DNA of 7,473 nt from positions 1 through 7,473 of the forward strand of contig JAEZSL010000058.1 of assembly GCA_023443925.1 (NCBI GenBank), written 5' to 3'. This DNA comes from Bacillota bacterium. GTDB lineage: Bacteria > Bacillota_A > Clostridia > Lachnospirales > Lachnospiraceae. Made by a program: the position numbers and the translations under genes. The notes under the pieces were generated by a model. The model was not told the DNA's origin and did not search any database. It was given only the letters and a program-made list of their open reading frames with translations. Shown piece by piece: positions 1 through 5,478 of the stretch. Each line of letters opens with the position of its first letter. Within the stretch, counting starts at the first letter, position 1.

Positions 1-106
1 TTTTGTACAGTGACTTGTCGCCAGTTTCATAACTTGACATTCGCTCCACGGAAAACCTACATTTTATGTAGCAACCTCTCGCTTCTACGCTATCAATGTC
101 ACAGCA
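1..106 (-). ncRNA. Structured 5' leader RNA (partial) of an off-window gene
   Basis: Transcription from the minus-strand promoter at 113-141 should start near 106 and read out through the left edge. The RNA can fold: TGACATT (95-101 on the plus strand) pairs perfectly with AATGTCA (35-41), and inside it CTACAT-AAA-ATGTAG (57-71) forms a tight hairpin. The stretch at 98-102 can pair instead with 10-14 (GTGAC/GTCAC), which would exclude the first pairing. Such alternatives are common in regulatory leaders. The overall look recalls leaders in front of ribosomal-protein (S10-type) operons in Clostridia, but this comes from memory and is not proven. No coding start is visible before the edge. Confidence 0.45.
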
Positions 107-112
107 TTAATT

Positions 113-141
113 AGTATACTACAGGCTGAAAATTATTGCAA
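113..141 (-). promoter_or_regulatory. Sigma-A promoter reading left out of the window
   Basis: On the minus strand the -35 box is TTGCAA (136-141) and the -10 box is TATACT (113-118), with a 17-bp spacer. The DNA upstream of it is very rich in A and T tracts (142-175), as in an UP element. It precedes the folded leader at 1-106, so it probably drives a well-expressed gene beyond the left edge. Confidence 0.7.
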
Positions 142-185
142 GTATTTTTTTACAAATTTTTTATATTATTTTTAGAGGTTCCCCC

Positions 186-212
186 TGCCGTCTGAGCTAA
201 GGATGCACGGCA
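186..212. repeat. 6-bp inverted repeat enclosing a tRNA-5'-end-like 15-mer
   Basis: The arms TGCCGT (186-191) and ACGGCA (207-212) pair perfectly around a 15-base loop. Read on the minus strand, the loop is GCATCCTTAGCTCAG, which looks like the first 15 bases of a bacterial tRNA (acceptor strand plus the start of the D arm). The rest of a tRNA does not follow, so this is at most a fragment. Confidence 0.4.
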
Positions 213-264
213 CAGTATTTTTAGCTATTATCAGAAATAAAAAGCTGCTTAGGATAACTTATAC

Positions 265-291
265 TATAGGAACAAATACCAGATTCCTATA
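265..291. repeat. Perfect 8-bp inverted repeat
   Basis: TATAGGAA (265-272) and TTCCTATA (284-291) are exact reverse complements around an 11-base loop. No T-run follows on either strand, so it is not a standard terminator. It could be a protein-binding dyad or one stem of a non-coding RNA, together with the stem at 328-352. Confidence 0.5.
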
Positions 292-327
292 ATCGGATAC
301 ATGGCGCAAGCAAAGCCTGGCCTTTTA

Positions 328-352
328 TCAGAAGTTAAGCAGCAACTTCTGA
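328..352. repeat. Perfect 9-bp inverted repeat
   Basis: TCAGAAGTT (328-336) and AACTTCTGA (344-352) pair perfectly around a 7-base loop. It lies 36 bases after the stem at 265-291. There is no following U-run on either strand. The function is unknown. Confidence 0.55.
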
Positions 353-499
353 CGTGTTATATTATGGGTATTTTATTGCACTGTATTCTATTTTACTTTA
401 AATACAATGAATTCTTTTACAGCATAATTACAAACTATTGCAAACTGGTCTGCAAAACCATTCATTAATATTTTATCCATATACCAATTACCAGTTATT

Positions 500-561
500 A
501 ATAAGTAAAAATATATGTATTATAATAAGTAAGAATATATGTATTATAATAAGTAAGAATA
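500..561. repeat. 24-bp tandem repeat, about 2.6 copies
   Basis: Copies lie at 500-523, 524-547 and 548-561 (partial). The two full copies differ at one base (A at 509 against G at 533). Each junction makes TATAAT (521-526 and 545-550), so the array holds repeated -10-like words. The high identity suggests recent slippage or selection for binding sites. Read in frame it would give a repeated ISKNICII peptide, but no credible gene covers it. Confidence 0.85.
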
Positions 562-674
562 GCTTAAGTGTAAACCTAAGATGCTTTTTTCTACTGCTTT
601 ACAAAAAAGAAATAATCTTTGATATAGAAAGTTTCCGGCGATACCGTTGATGATAGGTGACTTATGATTTATTC

Positions 675-720
675 TTTTATGGCACAGGTAATTCAAATTC
701 CTTCAACCTGTGCCATAAAA
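675..720. repeat. Perfect 15-bp inverted repeat downstream of the TrmO-like gene
   Basis: TTTTATGGCACAGGT (675-689) and its exact reverse complement (706-720) flank a 16-base loop. It sits 54 bases past the stop codon of the minus-strand TrmO-like gene. As RNA this would be a very stable hairpin and might end or protect that transcript. However, on both strands the distal arm ends in AAAA and no U-run follows, so it is not a classical intrinsic terminator. Other possibilities are a regulator dyad or a small mobile-element remnant. Confidence 0.75.
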
Positions 721-774
721 GGTTCTGCCGTAGAGGAAGTAAAAAAATACGCAAAAGAACACTATCTTTTCTAC

Positions 775-1251
775 TTAAAAATTAAATTCATTCTCCCACT
801 CAAAACCTTCTGATTCCTCCAGACATTTGGGCCAGTGGCCGCACCACTTCGGCACTTCAGGTGTACCTACCCTGTCAAGGCTTGGCGTATAGGGTTTTAT
901 ATCAAGTACCGGTGAGCCCTCATCCGCGTCAATATAGGATATTTGTATTATGCCAGTTTCATAGTCAATATGGATTACCTGTACGGCAGTTAGTGCAAGG
1001 GGATTGGGGCGTACGGGTGACCTTGTGGCAAATGTGCCCATTACGGCCGGAGCTTTTTTATAGGGCTGGGGCACTTCAAAGATCTTTCTCATTTCTTCCT
1101 TATCAAAACCGCTGAACCACCAGATGACATTTAGGTGGCTGAATCCGTCTAACGCCTGCAAGGCCGGGATGTATTCCGGCTCAAGCTCGATATATGTTTC
1201 CATATCCTTTACGCTGATTTTACCAATCGGCTTTACAATAAAATTATTCAT
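775..1251 (-). CDS. TrmO/TsaA-type SAM-dependent methyltransferase (possible tRNA t6A37 methyltransferase)
   Basis: 158 residues. The fold is the small beta-barrel TsaA (YaeB/VirR) domain. Family signatures are present: DGFSHLNVIWWF (35-46), the R-loop FATRSPVRPNPLAL (74-87), and DIKPYTPSLDRV (117-128). Characterised TrmO proteins methylate N6-threonylcarbamoyladenosine at tRNA position 37 using S-adenosylmethionine. This protein is about the bare domain and lacks the C-terminal extension of E. coli TrmO, so its substrate could differ. The start at 1251 is preferred over an in-frame ATG at 1308 because GGAGGA (1261-1266) lies 9 bases upstream, and the longer version would run through the promoter at 1294-1324. 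The gene stands alone behind a MerR-type promoter, which hints at induction by a small molecule instead of housekeeping expression. Confidence 0.85.
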   Translation of the reverse strand: MNNFIVKPIGKISVKDMETYIELEPEYIPALQALDGFSHLNVIWWFSGFDKEEMRKIFEVPQPYKKAPAVMGTFATRSPVRPNPLALTAVQVIHIDYETGIIQISYIDADEGSPVLDIKPYTPSLDRVGTPEVPKWCGHWPKCLEESEGFEWENEFNF

Positions 1252-1293
1252 AGTATAATTTCCTCCATAATATTTTTTTAGTTCTGCAAAACC

Positions 1294-1324
1294 AGTGTAT
1301 ACCCTCACACCATGTGAGAGTCAA
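1294..1324 (-). promoter_or_regulatory. MerR-type promoter and operator for the TrmO-like gene
   Basis: On the minus strand TTGACT (-35, 1319-1324) and TACACT (-10, 1294-1299) are 19 bp apart, the stretched spacing typical of MerR-activated promoters. The spacer region holds the dyad ACTCTCACA-TGG-TGTGAGGGT (1301-1321), whose arms match at 8 of 9 positions. The adjacent MerR-family gene is the obvious candidate regulator. An alternative -10, TATACA (1296-1301), would give a normal 17-bp spacer and weaken the activation model. Confidence 0.8.
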
Positions 1325-1330
1325 TAAAGG

Positions 1331-1370
1331 AAAAAGACGTTATGCAAAAAGATGCAATAACGCCTTTTGT
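1331..1370 (-). terminator. Intrinsic terminator of the MerR-family gene
   Basis: Read on the minus strand, a hairpin of about 11 bp with one mismatch and one bulge (1336-1364, six-base loop) begins 5 bases after the merR stop codon and is followed by TTTTTCCTTT. Its plus-strand form also ends in TTTTGTT, so it may work in both directions. It separates the MerR gene from the promoter of the TrmO-like gene. Confidence 0.75.
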
Positions 1371-2185
1371 TAAATTCTTTCAAGGGGTATTTGTAATTCA
1401 GTCAGATAATTATCAGGATTTTCCTCATTCCAGGGTCCCCGGTGGACAATCTGCCTGTTCTGCCCGGTCATTCTATATTGGGTATGTTCATTCAGCCAGT
1501 TTGCCATGGCAAGATATGCCCCCGCTATATTTTTAAAACTTCCATAGACCATGGTACAGGCCATAAACGGCACCGGTTCCGTAATACGAAATACAAAGCC
1601 GTTTTTATTTTCTCCTGTTTTGTCTACCAGTGCGCATACCTCCATATCCACATCGTTTTCCCGGTATTCCGTATCATGATATATGGTAAAAGTATTGCTT
1701 GAAACCTGGAGCTTAATTTCAGCTGCATAAGCCGATATTTCTTTCCACAATTGTTCTTCGGCATAATAGTCGGGTACAGTTCTTCTTAAGGAAAATACCT
1801 GATAACCCGGAATGGCTTTAATTGAAACATTATAATGAATCCCGATCTTCTCACAGCTTATATCCTTTTGCGCCAGTTCAATTTTAGACAGCCTATCCTG
1901 CTCCGCCTTAATGGTGTTTTTGATCTCCAGTCTCTTTTTTTCAAGCAGCCCGGAAATAAGTGCACTGTCCCATTGTTTGAGGGCCGCAGCAATTTCCGCA
2001 ACATTAAAATTTAAATCCCGCAGAAAAATAATCTTGTTCAAAACTGAAATCTGATTTGCGGTATAGAGTCTGTAGTTTGTAAACTTATCCGTTTCAGCGG
2101 GTTTTAACAGCCCTGTTTCATCGTAATATCTCAGCATTCGGATCGACACTTGTGTCAGCTTGGAAAATTCACCGATTTTAAACAT
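1370..2185 (-). CDS. MerR-family regulator with GyrI-like effector-binding domain
   Basis: 271 residues. Residues 1-70 form the winged helix-turn-helix of MerR proteins (KIGEFSKLTQVSIRMLRYYDETGLL, in two parts FSKLTQVSIRMLRYYD and TGLLKPAE). Residues 76-110 are a charged dimerisation coiled coil. Residues 117-271 resemble the GyrI/AraC effector-binding domain of BmrR and BltR, with the acidic stretch YHDTEYRENDVDMEV (169-183) in the place where family members carry acidic ligand-pocket residues. Such regulators bind small, often cationic or hydrophobic compounds and untwist a 19-bp-spacer promoter. The start at 2185 is chosen because the GGGGGTGGTGAG just upstream serves as its ribosome binding site; an ATG at 2200 would use that site as coding sequence. 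A fitting dyad lies before the downstream TrmO-like gene, none before this gene. The ligand is unknown. Confidence 0.9.
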   Translation of the reverse strand: MFKIGEFSKLTQVSIRMLRYYDETGLLKPAETDKFTNYRLYTANQISVLNKIIFLRDLNFNVAEIAAALKQWDSALISGLLEKKRLEIKNTIKAEQDRLSKIELAQKDISCEKIGIHYNVSIKAIPGYQVFSLRRTVPDYYAEEQLWKEISAYAAEIKLQVSSNTFTIYHDTEYRENDVDMEVCALVDKTGENKNGFVFRITEPVPFMACTMVYGSFKNIAGAYLAMANWLNEHTQYRMTGQNRQIVHRGPWNEENPDNYLTELQIPLERI

Positions 2186-2258
2186 TCTCACCACCCCCAT
2201 TGCATATCGTAAACTTGCTTGCAGGACTGCTTAAATAGAAAGAGTGTAAGGAGGTAAC

Positions 2259-3146
2259 TTATAAGACTTGATGTCCGCTCCAGCGTCCGGAAGCCCCACA
2301 GGGTAAGACCAGATTATTTGAGGTTACCGGCAGCCCTACTTCTCCGGCATCCACACTGCCTCCGAATCTTGCCTTAATTTCAATTCCCAGCAGATAGGCC
2401 AGAACCGCAGGCTGTAAACCGGTGGTATAGGAATTGATGAGGAAAAATAATGGTTCCTTTGTTAACACCTGGGAACATAATTTTACAAAGGGATGGATAC
2501 TGTCTTCAATCTTCCAGATTTCTCCCTTGGGCCCTCTGCCGTAGGAAGGCGGATCCATAATCACAGCGTCATAATAATTTTCCCTGCGGATTTCCCGCTC
2601 CACAAATTTACCGCAGTCATCTACGATATAACGGATGGATGCATTTTCAAGACCGGAAATCGCTGCATTTTCCTTAGCCCAGGTTACCATTCCTTTGGAG
2701 GCGTCTACGTGGGTAACACTGGCTCCTGCTTTGGCCGCCGCAATGGTGGCACCGCCGGTATAGGCAAATAAATTTAATACTTTTATCTCACGGTCCGGCT
2801 TTAACTGCTTCTGCCTGCGGATAATATCTCCAAACCATTCCCAGTTGGCCGCCTGCTCCGGAAAAATTCCGGTGTGCTTAAAGCTGAAAGGCTGCAGGTT
2901 AAAGCATAGATCCTTGTATTTTATCTGCCACTGCTTGGGCAAATCGAAAAATTCCCATTCACCGCCACCCTTACTGCTTCTATGGTAATGAGCATTTGGT
3001 TTCTTCCAGCCGGCATGAGTCTTCGGTGTATCCCACAGTACCTGCGGATCCGGGCGAACCAGTATATAATTACCCCAGCGTTCTAACTTTTCTCCCAAAG
3101 AAGTATCTATAACTTCATAGTCTTTCCATCCATCTGCAATCCACAT
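2259..3146 (-). CDS. Class I SAM-dependent methyltransferase, COG1092/RlmI-related
   Basis: 295 residues. An N-terminal segment (1-90) with YEVIDTSLGEKLERWGNYIL and RPDPQ is typical of a widespread COG1092 subgroup. The Rossmann-fold catalytic domain follows: motif I LNLFAYTGG (124-132), the acidic residue D148 after the second strand, and motif IV DPPSYGRG (198-205). The C-terminal GLPVTSNNLVLPCGASGRW is also family-typical. RlmI and relatives methylate rRNA, but the N-terminal PUA domain of RlmI is absent, and where RlmI has its catalytic cysteine (a CSCS-like stretch) this protein has INSYTTG (237-243). A cytosine-C5 activity is therefore unlikely and the substrate is unknown. The ribosome binding site is weak (AGAGAG). 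The gene lies 55 bases after the LacI-family gene without a clear terminator between, so both may share a transcript. Confidence 0.85.
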   Translation of the reverse strand: MWIADGWKDYEVIDTSLGEKLERWGNYILVRPDPQVLWDTPKTHAGWKKPNAHYHRSSKGGGEWEFFDLPKQWQIKYKDLCFNLQPFSFKHTGIFPEQAANWEWFGDIIRRQKQLKPDREIKVLNLFAYTGGATIAAAKAGASVTHVDASKGMVTWAKENAAISGLENASIRYIVDDCGKFVEREIRRENYYDAVIMDPPSYGRGPKGEIWKIEDSIHPFVKLCSQVLTKEPLFFLINSYTTGLQPAVLAYLLGIEIKARFGGSVDAGEVGLPVTSNNLVLPCGASGRWSGHQVL

Positions 3147-3201
3147 ATCTATTCTATTCTCTCTTTCGGTGTTTTTTTACTGTCATGGCCTCATACCAGT
3201 T

Positions 3202-4239
3202 TTATTTATTCTTTACGGAGGATTCCCGGATTACGGTCTCCGTATTAATAATTACAATTTCTTTTGGTAAATCGATATTTCCTATACGCCACATTAAAAT
3301 CTGGACCAGTCTTCTCCCCATTCTTTGATTACCGATATGTACGGTGGTCAGAGACGGTGATAACAGTTCCACTTCTTCTTTGTCGTCAAATCCGGTTACG
3401 GCAACCTCTTCCGGAATCCGTATCCCTTTTTTCTTAAGCCAGAGCATCACATCTTTTGCGATATCATCGTTGGCACAGACAAAGGCCTCCGGCATGGCTG
3501 TGAGGCTTTCCATTACTTTTGCAATTTCCTCCTGCCGGTAATACCTGTGTTCCACATGCCGGTTGAAGACAAACTTATCCTCCGGCAAAATCCCATACTG
3601 TTCCAAGGCTGCCACATACCCTTCATAACGGTCTCTGATGGTTCGGCAGTAAGTGGTATCACCGATAAATCCAATCTTTTTCATTCCCTGACTCAGCAGG
3701 TGTTCTGTCAGTATTCTGGTACTGTTATACCCCTCAAACAGGAGTATATCTCCCCAGCCTGCGATTTCATGAACATTGCTTGGCCCATCCAGAAATACCA
3801 CCGGCACATCCTTTTTTATAATCAATTCCAGGTATGACTTACGAAATACACTTAAAATTATAATACCGCTCATATCCGTCTGCATGTCCAGAGGCAGAAC
3901 ATGGTTTGCCTCATCTTCTTCACTGATAAAATTAAATTGAAGACGGCAATTATTTTTATTCAGCTCATCGGAAATACCCATAATAATCCGGTTCCAAAAA
4001 GCAGACAGTTCCCTTCTGGCAAAAACAACGATGGTCTTGGTTCGTTCCAGGCTGTCTTTTATTTTAAAATCGTTTAGTACAACCGGTGATAATTTTGAAT
4101 ATCCCATCTCATAGGCTTTCTTTATTACCAGATATCTGGTCTCATAGGCTACGGTTTCACTGTTATTCAAGGCCTTTGCTACCGTATTGCGGGACAAATC
4201 CAGTTCTCCCGCCACATCCTGTATTGTTACTTTTCTCAT
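3202..4239 (-). CDS. LacI-family transcriptional regulator
   Basis: 345 residues, a normal length for the family. Residues 4-48 are the LacI helix-turn-helix (TIQDVAGELDLSRNTVAKALN, seen as TIQDVAGELD and LSRNTVAKALN). Residues 66-340 form a periplasmic-binding-protein-like sensor domain, with GFIGDTTYCRTIRDRYEGY (190-208), PEAFVCANDDIA (250-261) and VAVTGFDDKEEVELLSPSLTT (around 279-299) typical of sugar-responsive members. The stretch between the two domains (50-65) lacks the usual N..A..L hinge-helix pattern. GGGGTGA lies a few bases upstream of the chosen ATG. No sugar transporter or glycosidase gene is in the window, so its target is unknown. It is divergent from the psp-like operon, and control of that operon is possible but unsupported by any clear operator. 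Confidence 0.92.
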   Translation of the reverse strand: MRKVTIQDVAGELDLSRNTVAKALNNSETVAYETRYLVIKKAYEMGYSKLSPVVLNDFKIKDSLERTKTIVVFARRELSAFWNRIIMGISDELNKNNCRLQFNFISEEDEANHVLPLDMQTDMSGIIILSVFRKSYLELIIKKDVPVVFLDGPSNVHEIAGWGDILLFEGYNSTRILTEHLLSQGMKKIGFIGDTTYCRTIRDRYEGYVAALEQYGILPEDKFVFNRHVEHRYYRQEEIAKVMESLTAMPEAFVCANDDIAKDVMLWLKKKGIRIPEEVAVTGFDDKEEVELLSPSLTTVHIGNQRMGRRLVQILMWRIGNIDLPKEIVIINTETVIRESSVKNK

Positions 4240-4708
4240 TGCTTCACCCCATTCCGTACGGACCTGTATTAAAATCCGTATTCCAAATTCTTAAATCATT
4301 TATCTCCACCCCGATAATAAGCGTTAAAAAGCATTGATTCTGCACAATTAATATACAATGGTGTAAAATAATGTTCACATATTTCTGTCATATTAAATTT
4401 ACAACAGCCATCTGCGGATGTCAATTGTAATTTCCCGGAGTTTATAAAGAGCCAATTTCCCCTTCCTGGTTGTTTATATAATTTGAAAATCGCTTCCTTT
4501 AATCCTGATAATTTTTATAATCCGGATGATTTAGATGATTTCTTATTTTATTTTAATCTGTTCATTATTATTTTAACCCTTTTTTAACTTGACGTTACAG
4601 TAAAAAAAAAGTAAACTTAAAAGTGCAGATAACACAAAAATTAACTATTAAAACGCTGACATATCTGCTTCTGGCAGAGATCAGTTTAAAAAGATGGAGG
4701 GATTACAC
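4240..4708. promoter_or_regulatory. Divergent intergenic region between the LacI-family gene and pspA
   Basis: About 450 AT-rich bases with no credible gene. It must hold the promoters of both flanking genes. The pspA promoter is at 4589-4617. For the LacI-family gene a weak candidate reads on the minus strand as TGAACA, a 16-bp spacer and TATATT, at roughly 4348-4375. Short symmetric words include CCGTACGG (4254-4261) just before the lacI-type gene, CATC-TGCG-GATG near 4411-4422 and ATCCGGAT near 4520-4527. No LacI-type operator of the A-A-N-CG-N-T-T kind stood out. A SigW-like promoter, as used for pspA in Bacillus, was not seen. Confidence 0.45.
4589..4617 (+). promoter_or_regulatory. Sigma-A-like promoter of the psp-like operon
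   Basis: TTGACG (-35, 4589-4594) and TAAACT (-10, 4612-4617) are separated by 17 bp containing a nine-base A-run. Transcription would start near 4624, giving a leader of about 85 bases before the pspA ATG. Within this leader GCAGATA (4625-4631) can pair with TATCTGC (4662-4668), or TCTGC (4664-4668) with GCAGA (4674-4678); the two are mutually exclusive. Confidence 0.65.
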
Positions 4709-5383
4709 ATGGGAATTTTAACAAGATTTAAAGACATTATGTCCAGCAATATCAATGCTTTACTGGATAAAGCGGAAGATCCGGAAAAGATGATTGATCA
4801 GTGCCTGAGAAACCTCAACAGTGATTTAGGTAAGGTAAAATCCGAAACCGCAACAATTATGGCAGAAGAACAACGTGCAAAGCGTGTTCTCGATGAGTGC
4901 AATGAAGAAATTGCCAGAATGCAGACCTTCGCAATTAAAGCCCTGGAAGCAAACAACGAAGCGGATGCCAAAAAATTTCTGGAACAGAAAGCACTCTTTA
5001 CCAATAAGGCAGCCGGTCTTCAGGAAGCTTATGATTTATCTCATGCCAATGCAGAGCACATGAGGGAGATGCACGATAAATTAGTTGGGGATATTAATGA
5101 ATTAGAATCCCGTAAAGAAATGATAAAAGGCAAATTATCCGTAGCCAAAGCACAGGACCGTATCAATAAAATGACTTCATCCTTTGCCAGTGCCAATGAT
5201 TCCATATCCAGCTTTAATAAATACGAAGAAATGGCTGATAAAGCTCTTGATAAAGCAAACGCCATGGCGGAATTAAACCGGACTACTTCTGAGAATTCCA
5301 TCAATGACCTTACGAAGAAATATTCTTCAGATACCGATGTGGACGCAGAACTGGAAATGTTAAAAGCAAGCATGAATAAATAA
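4709..5383 (+). CDS. pspA: PspA/IM30-family phage-shock protein
   Basis: 224 residues, matching the usual length of about 220-230. The sequence is almost wholly helical and coiled-coil, as expected for this ESCRT-III-related family that forms large oligomers on the cytoplasmic face of the membrane and counters membrane damage. Visible family features are the amphipathic N-terminus MGILTRFKDIMSSNINALLD, the AEDPEKMIDQ helix start (22-31), AKAQDRIN (146-153), FNKYEEMADKALDKANAMAE (169-188) and the C-terminal DAELEMLKASM. The start at 4709 is chosen because GGAGGG (4696-4701) sits 7 bases upstream and MGIL is the conserved family start; an in-frame ATG at 4694 overlaps that binding site. It heads an operon with ydjG- and ydjH-like genes. 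No pspF-type activator gene is present, so control differs from that of E. coli. Confidence 0.93.
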   Translation: MGILTRFKDIMSSNINALLDKAEDPEKMIDQCLRNLNSDLGKVKSETATIMAEEQRAKRVLDECNEEIARMQTFAIKALEANNEADAKKFLEQKALFTNKAAGLQEAYDLSHANAEHMREMHDKLVGDINELESRKEMIKGKLSVAKAQDRINKMTSSFASANDSISSFNKYEEMADKALDKANAMAELNRTTSENSINDLTKKYSSDTDVDAELEMLKASMNK

Positions 5384-5400
5384 GGATTCGCTCATACGGA

Positions 5401-5441
5401 TACGAAAAAAAAGCGGCAGGATAGTCGGCCGCTGTTTTTCG
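5401..5441 (+). terminator. Stem-loop with T-run between pspA and the ydjG-like gene (partial terminator or attenuator)
   Basis: AGCGGC (5412-5417) pairs with GCCGCT (5428-5433) around a 10-base loop and is followed by GTTTTT. Flanking CGAAAAA and TTTTTCG can extend the stem after a short internal mismatch. It starts 18-28 bases after the pspA stop. No promoter was recognised between it and the next gene, so it probably ends some transcripts and lets others continue, giving more PspA than downstream proteins. Confidence 0.7.
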
Positions 5442-5478
5442 CGCTGCAAAACGACTAAGGCAGAAAGAGGTAACTTTC

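Larger units (their letters stand above)
142..663. other. Gene-free AT-rich intergenic block with several inverted and tandem repeats
   Basis: No reading frame here has a credible start, ribosome binding site and protein-like composition. The block lies between the left-going promoter at 113-141 and the 3' end of the TrmO-like gene. It holds a 6-bp stem with a tRNA-like loop (186-212), an 8-bp stem (265-291), a 9-bp stem (328-352) and a 24-bp tandem repeat (500-561). None of the stems is followed by a clear U-run on either strand, so none is a standard terminator. The block may carry an unrecognised RNA, binding sites or decayed mobile DNA. Confidence 0.5.

Noticed and set aside
310..317. GCAAAGCC, a word also found in class I cyclic-di-GMP riboswitches
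   Set aside because: The other conserved parts of that riboswitch are not present around it.
438..650. A 70-residue plus-strand frame over the tandem repeats, with repeated ISKNICII
   Set aside because: It starts at TTG without a ribosome binding site, and its composition simply mirrors AT-rich repeat DNA.
861..1115. Plus-strand frame opposite the TrmO-like gene
   Set aside because: Shadow frame of a real gene, with no ribosome binding site or recognisable domain.
775..1308. A longer start for the TrmO-like protein at 1308
   Set aside because: The added 19 residues would be encoded across the promoter and operator region, whereas the ATG at 1251 has a well-placed GGAGGA.
2249..2306. A perfect AAGGAGGT on the plus strand followed by an ATG
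   Set aside because: The frame is only 11 codons, the spacing is too long, and it lies over the end of the minus-strand methyltransferase gene.
3180..3199. Imperfect 8-bp stem just after the LacI-family gene, considered as its terminator
   Set aside because: On the minus strand it is followed by an A-run, not a U-run. The T-rich tail is on the plus strand, where no gene needs ending.
4348..4400. TGTAAA-ATAATG-TTCACA as a CRP/FNR-like site
   Set aside because: The half-sites are imperfect and the spacing does not match the usual consensus. In such AT-rich DNA this can be chance.
5041..5373. 110-residue minus-strand frame opposite pspA
   Set aside because: The serine- and leucine-rich sequence is the antisense of helical coding DNA, and pspA on the other strand is unambiguous.
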